In this document: in pieces, positions 49,971-58,490 of the stretch | Layout of the letters: every line of letters begins with the position of its first letter | Numbering within the stretch: the first letter of the stretch is position 1 | NCBI RefSeq assembly: GCF_900106955.1 | Contig: NZ_FNNI01000007.1 | Coordinates: 301,300 to 365,299, forward strand | Source of the DNA: Aidingimonas halophila | GTDB lineage: Bacteria > Pseudomonadota > Gammaproteobacteria > Pseudomonadales > Halomonadaceae | Reading direction: 5' to 3' | Length of the DNA: 64,000 nt | The notes under the pieces: model-generated | Databases searched by the model: none | What the model was told of the DNA's origin: nothing | What the model saw: the letters and a program-made list of their open reading frames with translations, nothing else | Position numbers and translations under genes: made by a program

Positions 49971-50966
49971 ATGCTCAAGAAGATGTCGATGAATGCCAAT
50001 TTACTGTCAGTGGCTTCAGCAGGTGCATTAGCCCTGATGTCGGTCTCCGCTCACGCAGAGGAGTGGCGGGGATGGAATATTCATCCCGAAGGGTACCCGA
50101 ATACCGAAGCGCTGGAATCGTTCGCCGACAAGGTGGCGGAGCGCACGGAAGGGCGTATCGAGCCGAAGATGTATAACAATGGGGTGCTTGGTGATCAACC
50201 GGATGCCATCGAGCAGGCGCGTAGCGGAGCCCTTGCATTCGGCAATTTCAACATGGGGCCGATGGGACCTATCGTTAACGAAACCAATGTGCTTTCCTTG
50301 CCGTTCCTGTTCAGTAGTCGTGAACATATGCACGACGTCATGGATGGCGATATTGGCCGGCGCTTTGCCGATGCGCTTGAAGAGAAGAATCTCGTTGCCT
50401 TGTCCTGGTTCGATTCCGGTGCACGTAGCTTGTATAACACGGACCGTCCTGTTGAAGAGCCGAGCGACGTGGAAGGGCTCAAGATCCGAGTGATGAATAA
50501 CGACCTCTATGTCGACATGATTGAAGCGTTGGATGGTAACGCGACTCCCATGGCGTATGGTGAGGTCTATCAGTCACTCAAGACAGGCGTTATCGATGGC
50601 GCGGAGAATAACTTCCCCTCCTTTGAATCCAGCAACCATTACGAGGTTTCAAAGTATTACTCCCTGACCGAGCATCTGATCATCCCCGAGTGTATCTGCA
50701 TAGCCAAATCCAAGTGGGACTCGTTGTCCGATGAGGATCAGGACATCGTGCGTGAAGAGGCCCTGGCGGCAGCCGAGTTGCAGCGCGAGCTCTGGACGGA
50801 AGGCTCCGAGGAAAGTCGACAGATCGTCGAGGACGATGGTGTTGAAATCAATGAAGTGAAGGACAAGTCGGCCTTCCAGGAGAAGATGCAGCCGGTCTAT
50901 GACCAGTTCCTCGAGGAGAATCCGGATCTGGAATCCCTGGTAAGCGACATTCAGGACACGATCTGA
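49971..50966 (+). CDS. TRAP transporter solute-binding protein (probable uronate)
   Basis: 331 residues, DctP family. A signal peptide ends near SVSAHAEEW. Conserved features include GTLGD-like NNGVLGDQPDAIEQARSG and EGLKIRVMNNDLYVDMIEAL, with the arginine that binds the substrate carboxylate, then GEVYQSLKTGVIDGAENNFP. Uronate specificity is inferred from the adjoining uronate dehydrogenase and lactone enzymes. GGGAGGAAA lies about 7 bases before the ATG at 49971; the frame upstream to 49878 is not protein-like. A strong hairpin separates it from the permease genes. Confidence 0.92.
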   Translation: MLKKMSMNANLLSVASAGALALMSVSAHAEEWRGWNIHPEGYPNTEALESFADKVAERTEGRIEPKMYNNGVLGDQPDAIEQARSGALAFGNFNMGPMGPIVNETNVLSLPFLFSSREHMHDVMDGDIGRRFADALEEKNLVALSWFDSGARSLYNTDRPVEEPSDVEGLKIRVMNNDLYVDMIEALDGNATPMAYGEVYQSLKTGVIDGAENNFPSFESSNHYEVSKYYSLTEHLIIPECICIAKSKWDSLSDEDQDIVREEALAAAELQRELWTEGSEESRQIVEDDGVEINEVKDKSAFQEKMQPVYDQFLEENPDLESLVSDIQDTI

Positions 50967-50979
50967 TTCTCTGGCATAT

Positions 50980-51006
50980 CCCCTGGGAGTGTTCGCCTCC
51001 CAGGGG
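50980..51006 (+). terminator. Hairpin between TRAP binding protein and permeases
   Basis: CCCCTGGGAG (50980-50989) pairs with CTCCCAGGGG (50997-51006), 7-base loop, no U-run. Probably partial termination or mRNA 3'-end protection that raises binding-protein levels over the permeases. Confidence 0.65.
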
Positions 51007-51020
51007 AAGGGGGCTTCTCT

Positions 51021-51545
51021 ATGACGATGTTTCCTGAGCAAGAGACGAGGAATAGTCTCGGTATCTGGTCGAGACTTGACCCGCTCCTTGATGGCATCGC
51101 CAAGTTCTGCCTCATGGTGGCCGGCATACTTATCGTGCTGCTGATTGCCATCTTCGGTTGGCTCGTGTTCGGACGTTATGTCTTGAATGATACGCCGACC
51201 TGGGTGGAGCAGGCATCGCTGGTGATGGTCGTGTATATCACTTGCCTGGGAACGGCTGTTGGTGTCAGACACCATACCCACCTCAATATCGATTTCATCC
51301 GGGCTAGCTTGCCACCTTTTTGGCGAAAGCTGCTGCATACCATTGCCGACCTGTTCGTCATCGGTTTCGGTATCTGCATGGTGTACCAGGGGTGGCTGCT
51401 GGTCATGACGAACCTGGAACGGGCGATTCCCATGATTGGTATTTCCGAAAGCTGGCGTGCGGCGCCATTGGCTGTGTGTGGTGCCTTGATGGTGCTGTTT
51501 TCCGGGAGCGACATGATCAAACGGATGGTCTTGAGCCGCCATTGA
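51021..51545 (+). CDS. TRAP transporter small permease (DctQ)
   Basis: 174 residues with four hydrophobic segments. LFGRYVLNDTPTWVEQASLV followed by MVVYITCLGTAVGVRHHTHL matches the DctQ family pattern (around the W-E-E region). Together with the next gene it forms the membrane part of the sodium-driven importer. A GGGGG-rich site precedes the ATG. Confidence 0.92.
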   Translation: MTMFPEQETRNSLGIWSRLDPLLDGIAKFCLMVAGILIVLLIAIFGWLVFGRYVLNDTPTWVEQASLVMVVYITCLGTAVGVRHHTHLNIDFIRASLPPFWRKLLHTIADLFVIGFGICMVYQGWLLVMTNLERAIPMIGISESWRAAPLAVCGALMVLFSGSDMIKRMVLSRH

Positions 51546-51557
51546 AAAGGAGTCGAT

Positions 51558-52838
51558 ATGGGTCTTGTGATCCTTTTTGGCCTGTTCTTCCTGGGGCTGA
51601 TAGCAGGCGCTCCGGTAGCATTCGCCGTAGGCGTGGCGGCTGTCGGGACATTCATGTATGAGGGGTTGCCCGTCTTCGTTGCATTTCAGCGGATTCTGTC
51701 GGGCATTTCCGTCTTCTCCCTGTTGGCGATTCCCTTCTTTATTTTCGCCGGCGAGCTCATGCTCCAGGGCGGTATTTCCAAGCGGCTGGTGAGATTGGCT
51801 TCCGCGATGGTCGGCAAGCTACGGGGTGGCCTGGGGATCGTCAATGTCAGTTCGTCCATGCTGTTCGGGGGGATTTCCGGCTCCGCCGTGGCCGATACAT
51901 CAGCGTTGGGTTCGTTGTTGGTACCCGTGATGAAGGAGAAGGGCTATGACTCCGACTACGCCGTGAATGTGACGGTGACGTCATCGGTCGCGGGCGTCGT
52001 GATCCCTCCCAGTCATAACATGATTCTCTACGCGGTGGCGGCGGGGGGTGGCATTTCCGTCACCCAATTGTTCATCGCCGGTATCGTGCCGGGAATCCTG
52101 ATGTGTCTGGCCCTGGCTGTCGTGGCTTATATCGTGGCGGTACGTCGCGGTTATCAGGGGGAGGCCTTTCCAGGGTGGGAGGCTCTGATTGTCAGCCTGT
52201 TCGCAGCATTACCGGGGTTGTTTACTGCGATTATCATCGTGGGCGGAGTGTTGTCAGGTATCTTGACCGTTACCGAGTCCGGTGCCTTCGGGGCGATCTA
52301 TGCCATCGTGGTCACGGCACTGGTATATCGCGAGCTGCGTTGGGAATCGTTCAAGGCGGCTGTCTACCAGTCGGTGAAGACAACGGCGCTGGTCATGATT
52401 CTGGTGGGATGTGCATCGGCGTTTTCCTACCTCCTGGCGCTTTACAATGTGCCCGAGTTGCTGACCGGTGCGTTGACCGCCATTTCCGATAATCCCCTGG
52501 CCATCCTGCTGATGCTGAACCTGCTCCTGTTGGGGCTGGGCATGATCATGGATATGGCCGCCTTGATCCTGATATGTACGCCGATTTTCCTCCCCGTGGC
52601 TGTGCAGGCCGGCATGGACCCGATCCAGTTCGGCATCATGCTGATGATGAATCTCGGCCTCGGGCTATGCACGCCACCGGTGGGCGCATGTCTGTTCGTC
52701 GGTTGCGTGATTGGTGAGATCAAGATCGAGCAGGCCGTCCGTACCATCTGGCCGTTCTATATGGCGTTGTTCCTGACGCTGATGCTGGTCACCTATGTCC
52801 CGGCCATCTCGATGACGCTACCCGACTTCTTCGAATAA
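51558..52838 (+). CDS. TRAP transporter large permease (DctM)
   Basis: 426 residues with about twelve hydrophobic segments. FFIFAGELMLQGGISKRLVR, GGISGSAVADTSALGSLLVP and MKEKGYDSDYAVNVTVTSSV are DctM signatures. Sodium-coupled translocation subunit of the probable uronate importer. AAAAGGAG precedes the ATG, 12 bases after the small permease stop. Confidence 0.95.
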   Translation: MGLVILFGLFFLGLIAGAPVAFAVGVAAVGTFMYEGLPVFVAFQRILSGISVFSLLAIPFFIFAGELMLQGGISKRLVRLASAMVGKLRGGLGIVNVSSSMLFGGISGSAVADTSALGSLLVPVMKEKGYDSDYAVNVTVTSSVAGVVIPPSHNMILYAVAAGGGISVTQLFIAGIVPGILMCLALAVVAYIVAVRRGYQGEAFPGWEALIVSLFAALPGLFTAIIIVGGVLSGILTVTESGAFGAIYAIVVTALVYRELRWESFKAAVYQSVKTTALVMILVGCASAFSYLLALYNVPELLTGALTAISDNPLAILLMLNLLLLGLGMIMDMAALILICTPIFLPVAVQAGMDPIQFGIMLMMNLGLGLCTPPVGACLFVGCVIGEIKIEQAVRTIWPFYMALFLTLMLVTYVPAISMTLPDFFE

Positions 52839-52892
52839 CGGAGCGTCTATCGTTTCGGCTGGTAACGAGAATAGAGATAGAGGAATCGCGAT

Positions 52893-54029
52893 ATGAAGGT
52901 GCAGTCCGTACATACGCATCTACTCGATTATCCACTGGATACCCATTTCGAGAGTGCGTCCATGCATTTCGACAGGCGCCAGCATTGCCTGGTCGAGGTG
53001 GTATGCGAGGACGGCACCACCGGTTGGGGGGAATGTCTGGGGCCGGCAAGGCTCAATGCGGCTGTGGTCGAAGCCTATTCAAAGGCGCTGATCGGTCAGA
53101 ACCCCTTGCACACGGAGTGGCTCTGGCTGGACTTGTACAATCGATTACGCGACCAGGGTCAGCGCGGCTTGACGGTGACGGCACTGAGCGGTATCGACAT
53201 CGCCTTGTGGGATATCAAAGGGAAGCATCTCGGGGTGCCGATTTCGACCCTGCTGGGGGCAAGAATTCGTGACACGGTGAAAGCGTACGCGACGGGGTCA
53301 TTTCGCAGGGCTGGCGTTGATCGAGTGACTGATATAGCTCGAGAGGTGGCGGGGTATCGCCAGGAAGGCTTTCACGCGGTCAAGATCAAGATCGGCTTTG
53401 ATGTCGAGGAAGATCTGGCCGTCATTGCCGCGGTGCGCGAGGCGATAGGGCCTGACATGCGGCTCATGATCGATGCCAACCATGGGTACGATTTGCTGGA
53501 AGCCCTGGAGGTCGGGAAGCGGGCTTCGGAGTTCGATGTCGACTGGTTCGAGGAACCCGTCTTGCCCGAACAGATTGATACCTACCGGGCGGTACGTGCC
53601 GGCCAACCGTTAGCCGTGGCGGGAGGGGAAACGTGGCATGGTCGTTATGCGATGCAGGCGCCCTTGGAAACACGTGCCGTGGACATCCTCCAGCCTGATA
53701 TCTGTGGTGTCGGCGGTTTCACGGAGATGCGGCGAGTCGCCGATATGGCGGCCATGCATGGGGTACGTCTCGTGCCCCATGTATGGGGCACGGCCGTTTG
53801 TATTGCGGCCAGTCTGCAATTCGCGGCGTCGCTGTTGCCCAATCCGCCGAGACGAGACCCCATCGAACCCATCCTGGAGTTCGATCGCACGGAGAACCCG
53901 TTCAGGCAATCGGTGGTGACCGCTCCGCTGGAACATGAACGAGGCGTAGTCACGATTCCCGATGGGCCAGGGCTGGGAATCGATATCAACCGTGATGCCC
54001 TGGCGCAGTTTGCTCTTAAGGAGTCTTGA
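52893..54029 (+). CDS. gci: Galactarolactone cycloisomerase (enolase superfamily)
   Basis: 378 residues of the mandelate racemase subgroup. Catalytic KxK is K164/K166 in HAVKIKIGFD; metal ligands are D194 in MIDANHGYD, E220 in DWFEEPVLP and E246 in VAGGETWHG; the catalytic histidine is H296 in LVPHVWGTAV. Family members in Agrobacterium open galactarolactone to 3-deoxy-2-keto-hexarate. The assignment over other enolase-superfamily acids rests on the adjacent lactone isomerase and uronate dehydrogenase. GAGGA precedes the ATG. Confidence 0.85.
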   Translation: MKVQSVHTHLLDYPLDTHFESASMHFDRRQHCLVEVVCEDGTTGWGECLGPARLNAAVVEAYSKALIGQNPLHTEWLWLDLYNRLRDQGQRGLTVTALSGIDIALWDIKGKHLGVPISTLLGARIRDTVKAYATGSFRRAGVDRVTDIAREVAGYRQEGFHAVKIKIGFDVEEDLAVIAAVREAIGPDMRLMIDANHGYDLLEALEVGKRASEFDVDWFEEPVLPEQIDTYRAVRAGQPLAVAGGETWHGRYAMQAPLETRAVDILQPDICGVGGFTEMRRVADMAAMHGVRLVPHVWGTAVCIAASLQFAASLLPNPPRRDPIEPILEFDRTENPFRQSVVTAPLEHERGVVTIPDGPGLGIDINRDALAQFALKES

Positions 54030-54032
54030 CTC

Positions 54033-54899
54033 ATGGATCCTGTTTCGTCGAACACCAGACCCCTGGATGGACCGCCCCCGTCGCTGAAAACACCCCCTGG
54101 CGCAACCGATTGTCATATTCACCTCTATTTACCGGGGTATCAATCACAATCCGCCGATTCTCCGATAGCCGACTTGGCGACGGTGGCGGATTACCGTCGT
54201 GTTCAGGCACGTTTGGGGTTGGAGCGTGTGGTCGTGACGCAACCCAATGCCTACCAGTTCGATAATCGGGCATTGCTGGAGGCCCTCAGTGAAATCGGTA
54301 CCCATTCGTCTCGTGGTGTGGCCGTTGTCACGCCTGACACCCCTGAAGACGAACTGCGTGCCTGGCACGATCACGGCGTGCGAGGCGCCCGGATCATGAA
54401 CCTGCACGGCGGGGCCGTGAGTACGGATCACATGCATGAGGTCGAGCGAGTGATCCGTCCACTGGGCTGGCACTTGATGGTGCAATTCAATGGGCGTTAT
54501 CTCGATGAGTATGTCGAGGGACTGCGCCGGCTCGAGTGCGACTACATTATGGACCATATCGGCAAGTTCATGGACCCGGTACCGGCGGATGACGAACGGG
54601 TCGATCATATTCTGCGCCTGCTGGACCGTGGAAATGCCTGGGTCAAGATCTGTGCCGGTTATGAAGCCAGCCTGAGCGGTGGGCCGCATTATGAAGATGT
54701 CGGCGCGATTGCCCGTCGAATCATCGCTCATGCGCCTGAACGCATTATCTGGGGGAGCAACTGGCCACACGCGAGGGTGTCCCGGGAAGACTATCCCGAC
54801 GATGCCGAACAGCTCGATGTATTGCTCGAGTGGGCGGCACCGGAACATCACCGGAAGATTCTGGTGGATAACCCCGCGACACTCTATGGCTTCCAGTGA
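54033..54899 (+). CDS. gli: Galactarolactone isomerase (amidohydrolase family)
   Basis: 288 residues of the amidohydrolase-2 (COG3618) family. GATDCHIHLYLPGYQ carries the HxH metal motif; CDYIMDHIGKFMDP and IIWGSNWPHARVSRED are later metal or active-site blocks (Asn in place of the more usual Asp of GxDWPH). It is thought to convert the 1,5-lactone made by uronate dehydrogenase to the 1,4-lactone used by the cycloisomerase. It starts 3 bases after gci, whose end contains its AAGGAG site. Confidence 0.82.
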   Translation: MDPVSSNTRPLDGPPPSLKTPPGATDCHIHLYLPGYQSQSADSPIADLATVADYRRVQARLGLERVVVTQPNAYQFDNRALLEALSEIGTHSSRGVAVVTPDTPEDELRAWHDHGVRGARIMNLHGGAVSTDHMHEVERVIRPLGWHLMVQFNGRYLDEYVEGLRRLECDYIMDHIGKFMDPVPADDERVDHILRLLDRGNAWVKICAGYEASLSGGPHYEDVGAIARRIIAHAPERIIWGSNWPHARVSREDYPDDAEQLDVLLEWAAPEHHRKILVDNPATLYGFQ

Positions 54900-54944
54900 A
54901 AGCGTCATACGCTTTTGTCTTTGGATCACGATAGGGAGAGCATC

Positions 54945-55742
54945 ATGCTTGAGAGAATTCTGGTGACCGGTGCTGCCGGAGGGTTGGGTGGCCGCCTGCG
55001 CCCTCATCTGACACGGCTCGCCAAACAGGTGCGACTTTCCGATATTGCCGATCTTGGCGAGGCGGCGTCACATGAGGAACTCGTGAAAGCGGAACTTTCC
55101 GATCAGCAAGCAGTACAATCCCTGGTGGACGGTTGTGACGGGATCGTTCATCTGGGCGGCATATCCGTTGAGCAGCCATGGCAACGTATCCTCAACGCCA
55201 ATATCGTGGGTACCTATAACCTCTACGAAGCCGCCCGTCAGCTAGGTAGGCCACGCATTGTGTTCGCCAGCTCCAATCACACCATCGGCTATTATGAGCG
55301 CACCCAGACACTGGATACCCATGTGCCGCACAAGCCGGATTCGCTCTATGGCGTTTCCAAGTGCTTCGGTGAAGACCTGGCGAGTCTCTACCATGACAAA
55401 TTTGGCCTGGAAACGCTGAGTGTCAGAATCGGTTCCTGTTTCGATAAGCCCGCCGATACCCGGATGATGGCTACCTGGCTGAGTCTCGAGGACTTCATCA
55501 CATTGCTCCAGCGAGCCTTTGCCGCTCCAAAGCTAGGCCACACAGTGATGTATGGCGCGTCAAACAATGCCGAGCAGTGGTGGGATAATTCGCGCTCGCG
55601 ATTTCTGGGATGGGTCCCACAGGATAGTTCCGAACCTTGGCGTGCCGAGACGGAAGTAACAGATACCGGCCTTGATCCCCAGAATCCCGCGGTGGTGTAT
55701 CAAGGGGGTAAATTCGCTGCAATGGGGCATCCCGATGATTGA
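54945..55742 (+). CDS. udh: Uronate dehydrogenase
   Basis: 275-residue short-chain dehydrogenase/epimerase-type enzyme that oxidises galacturonate or glucuronate with NAD to the aldarolactone. The Rossmann start is ILVTGAAGGLGGRLRPHL; FASSNHTIGYYER is characteristic of Udh; the YxxxK pair is Y135/K139 in SLYGVSKCFGED. The C-terminus DTGLDPQNPAVVYQGGKFAA also matches Udh. GGGAG precedes the ATG. Last gene of the first transcription unit. Confidence 0.93.
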   Translation: MLERILVTGAAGGLGGRLRPHLTRLAKQVRLSDIADLGEAASHEELVKAELSDQQAVQSLVDGCDGIVHLGGISVEQPWQRILNANIVGTYNLYEAARQLGRPRIVFASSNHTIGYYERTQTLDTHVPHKPDSLYGVSKCFGEDLASLYHDKFGLETLSVRIGSCFDKPADTRMMATWLSLEDFITLLQRAFAAPKLGHTVMYGASNNAEQWWDNSRSRFLGWVPQDSSEPWRAETEVTDTGLDPQNPAVVYQGGKFAAMGHPDD

Positions 55743-55850
55743 TCGTCGGGATCGTACGCCGTTGCCCCTGCTGCGATCCAGGGTTGAACTTTAGTTGTAA
55801 ATACGCGATTCGTTCTTGCCTGGTATGACTCACGACGCTAGTTTGTATGT

Positions 55851-55865
55851 TGTATGATGTATTAC
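55851..55865. promoter_or_regulatory. Candidate operator, copy 2 (TGTATGATGTATTAC)
   Basis: Exact 15-base repeat of the motif at 49819-49833, here 76 bases before kdgD in the 198-base gap after udh. A second unit of transcription probably starts here. Confidence 0.6.
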
Positions 55866-55940
55866 TTAGAGCAACGCATCCAATAGCTCCCCCCTGACAT
55901 TGGGGGCGTCCAACATTCAGAAGCACGAGAGGGTAACCTG

Positions 55941-56858
55941 GTGACGTTTTCCGGAGAAGCAGTCAAGCAAGCGATCAGTGACGGTCTGCTGTCGTTTCCT
56001 GTGACGGATTTCGACAGTGAAGGCCGCTTCGACGAAGCGAGCTATCGCCGACGGCTGGAGTGGTTCATCAGTCACGACATTTCAGCGGTCTTCGTTGCCG
56101 GGGGCACCGGCGAGTTTTTCAATCTGACGCTGGAGGATTTTCGCCGTATCGTCAGCGCCGCCGTCGAGGTGGTAGACGGCAAGCTGCCGGTGATAGCCAG
56201 TGCCGGGCTGAGTGTCGGAGCGGCCCAGGACTATGTCCGGGCGGCCGAAGAGGCTGGCGCTGATGGCGTGTTGTTGATGCCGCCGTATCTGACGGAATGC
56301 CCGCAGGACGGATTGGTCGAATACGCGCGTCGTATCTGTGCGTCCACTGATATCAGCATCATCTATTACAACCGCGGCAATGGCGTATTGCAGGCGGATG
56401 CCGTGCAGCAACTGGCCGACGCATGCCCCAATCTGGTCGGGTTGAAGGATGGCAAGGGCGACATGCAGTTGCTGAACAAGATCGTGAAGTCGGTCGGGGA
56501 TCGCCTGGCGTATGTCGGCGGTGTGCCGACGGCGGAGATTTTCGCAGAGGCGTATCTCTCGATTGGCGTCAACACGTACTCTTCGGCGGTATTCAATTTC
56601 GTGCCGGAGATGGCAGTGAAGTTCTATAGGGAACTTCGCAAGGGGAATAGTGAAGTGGTGCGCGAGATCACCAACGAATTCTTCATTCCCTTTGTGGAGC
56701 TCAGGGACCGGAAGGCGGGTTACGCCGTCAGCCTGGTCAAGGCGGGCGCGGAGCTCATCGGCCGGTCGGCGGGGTCTGTCCGGGCGCCGTTGACGATGCC
56801 GACTTCCGAGGAGCGCCAGCAGCTGGAAACGCTGATTGGCACAGCACGCAACCTGTAA
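55941..56858 (+). CDS. kdgD: 5-Dehydro-4-deoxyglucarate dehydratase
   Basis: 305-residue class I aldolase-fold enzyme of the DapA superfamily that dehydrates and decarboxylates 5-keto-4-deoxyglucarate to 2-oxoglutarate semialdehyde. LLSFPVTDFDSEGRFDEASY is the family start; the Schiff-base lysine is K169 in NLVGLKDGKGDMQL and the tyrosine lies in IIYYNRGNG. GTG start at 55941 after GAGGG. It is the point where the uronate and aldarate branches meet. Confidence 0.95.
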   Translation: MTFSGEAVKQAISDGLLSFPVTDFDSEGRFDEASYRRRLEWFISHDISAVFVAGGTGEFFNLTLEDFRRIVSAAVEVVDGKLPVIASAGLSVGAAQDYVRAAEEAGADGVLLMPPYLTECPQDGLVEYARRICASTDISIIYYNRGNGVLQADAVQQLADACPNLVGLKDGKGDMQLLNKIVKSVGDRLAYVGGVPTAEIFAEAYLSIGVNTYSSAVFNFVPEMAVKFYRELRKGNSEVVREITNEFFIPFVELRDRKAGYAVSLVKAGAELIGRSAGSVRAPLTMPTSEERQQLETLIGTARNL

Positions 56859-56893
56859 TGGTAAAAACCCACGCAGCTCAATGAGGTGTACGC

Positions 56894-57937
56894 ATGAAAA
56901 AAACAATTCTTGCTTTGTCCGTCGCGCTGGCTGGCTCTGCTGTTACCAGCACCGCCATGGCGCAGGATGACGCGCCGATCGATGGCAATCTGCGCATCGT
57001 GATCGGCTCGACATCAACGGGCGGCGATACATATCAAAACTCAGAGATCGTCGCGCAGGAGTTGTCCGACAAGCTGGACATGAACGTCAAGGTCGATGCC
57101 GTCGGTGCCACCGAGGCGTTCAAGACGCTTGAGCGCAACGACGATGGCAATACCATGATGATCTTCCACGATATGTCGTATCTCGGCCATCTGTATGGTG
57201 TTCGCGGCTACGACAACGTGTTTGAAGAGTTCAATGTCGGACCGTCCATCGCCATCAATCCCGGTAATGCGTATCTCGTCCCGAAGGACTCTCCTTACGA
57301 CAGTTTCGATGACATCAAGGAGGCGGTAGCCGATGGGGAGCGTGTACGCGTTTCCATTCAGCCAGGCGGTGTGTCGGAAATCGGCTTCAGTGCCATGAAG
57401 AATGCCATTCGTATCGAACATCCGGGGGCCGAGGAGAACCTGGTCGCCGTCAACTCCGGCTCTCAGTCGGACAAGAACCAGCAGATGTTCGATGGCCTGG
57501 CGGATGTCATCAATGGATCGGTCCAGTCCAACGAACAGTTCACTCGCCTGGAAGAAGACGACCAGAAGGCGATGAAGTTCATCTGGCTGACGGCTCGCGA
57601 AGATACAATCAAGCAGACCCTCGAAGAGGGGATGGGAGAAACGACTCGCGAAGAACTGCTTGAGTACACGGAGCCTAACGTGACCGTGACCCAGGACGGT
57701 GAAAAGAACTTTACCTTCGATAAAGAGTTCTTCTTCATCTACAACAAGGATATGGATCAGGAAATCGTCGATTATATGGATGAGGCATTGGCTGACATCT
57801 ACGACGAAGGTGAGATCCAGGAAACACAAAAGCAATCATTCTTCATTCCCAACTTCAAGCCTTCCGATGAGTCAAGAGAAGACCTGAAGCAAAAAATGAA
57901 TGAATACAAAGAAATTATTGAGTCGATTGATTCATAA
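56894..57937 (+). CDS. Tripartite tricarboxylate-type transporter, binding protein (TctC/Bug)
   Basis: 347 residues with a signal peptide cut near STAMAQ-DD. RIVIGSTSTGGDTYQNSEIV and later PGGVSEIGFSAMKNAI match the Bug fold, though more divergent than usual. The ligand is probably galactarate or glucarate, inferred from the dehydratase genes downstream. AATGAGGTG precedes the ATG. A very stable hairpin separates it from tctB. Confidence 0.87.
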   Translation: MKKTILALSVALAGSAVTSTAMAQDDAPIDGNLRIVIGSTSTGGDTYQNSEIVAQELSDKLDMNVKVDAVGATEAFKTLERNDDGNTMMIFHDMSYLGHLYGVRGYDNVFEEFNVGPSIAINPGNAYLVPKDSPYDSFDDIKEAVADGERVRVSIQPGGVSEIGFSAMKNAIRIEHPGAEENLVAVNSGSQSDKNQQMFDGLADVINGSVQSNEQFTRLEEDDQKAMKFIWLTAREDTIKQTLEEGMGETTREELLEYTEPNVTVTQDGEKNFTFDKEFFFIYNKDMDQEIVDYMDEALADIYDEGEIQETQKQSFFIPNFKPSDESREDLKQKMNEYKEIIESIDS

Positions 57938-57942
57938 TTTGT

Positions 57943-57979
57943 AATGATAAGGCCGGCGTGTCTTGCCGGCCTTATCATT
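57943..57979 (+). terminator. Strong hairpin between binding protein and permease genes
   Basis: A perfect 15-pair stem (57943-57957 with 57965-57979) and 7-base loop, followed by CTTTCT. Probably partial terminator or mRNA-end protection, like the hairpin after the TRAP binding protein. Confidence 0.8.
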
Positions 57980-58040
57980 CTTTCTCATTCCTCTATCGAC
58001 TTCGATACAGGCCGTTATTTTGATAGTGGAGGGTAATTTC

Positions 58041-58469
58041 TTGTCAATGTTTGAGATCACAATTCCCTTCGACCAGTCTCATCTGTTTTTCCCAAGGATT
58101 ATTACTTGGTTGTTAGGCGGGCTGTTTGTGTTGGTGCTCATGAAATATGCACGGCCCATCATGTCCAAATATCGCTCCGGGGGAATGACTGAGCTTCTGG
58201 ATCTGGAGGAATTTCATAAATTCAAGTTCTTCGGAACCATAGTTCTGGTTGCACTCTACTTCATCATGATGGATGTGGTAGGGAGCTGGTTCCCCAATAT
58301 GGGATTCGGATTCTTGTTTGTCTCCATGCCATTCATATTCCTGATGGGGATGATGTACGTGCATGAGATTACCAAAGCAACGGTGACAAAAATCGTGATT
58401 GTGTCGTTGGTTTCACCGCTATTGGCATGGTTCGTATTAGCCAGGCTGTTTGATATTACCCTACCATAA
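58041..58469 (+). CDS. Tripartite tricarboxylate-type transporter, small permease (TctB)
   Basis: 142 residues with four hydrophobic segments, including RIITWLLGGLFVLVLMKYAR and IFLMGMMYVHEITKATVTKI. The longer open frame from 57963 begins inside the terminator hairpin and is rejected. GGAGGG (58028-58033) lies 7 bases before a TTG at 58041, which I prefer; the ATG at 58047 is the alternative. It is noticeably more AT-rich than the catabolic genes around it. Confidence 0.85.
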   Translation: MSMFEITIPFDQSHLFFPRIITWLLGGLFVLVLMKYARPIMSKYRSGGMTELLDLEEFHKFKFFGTIVLVALYFIMMDVVGSWFPNMGFGFLFVSMPFIFLMGMMYVHEITKATVTKIVIVSLVSPLLAWFVLARLFDITLP

Positions 58470-58490
58470 TCCAGTAGAGGTTGAGTAAGC

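Noticed and set aside
54144..55007. Minus-strand frame of 287 codons opposite the galactarolactone isomerase gene
   Set aside because: The plus strand has clear motifs (HxH, DHIGKF, NWPHA). The antisense product has no recognisable features.
57963..58040. Longer N-terminus for the TctB-like protein
   Set aside because: It would start within a perfect 15-pair terminator-like stem and has no ribosome site; a good site exists before 58041.
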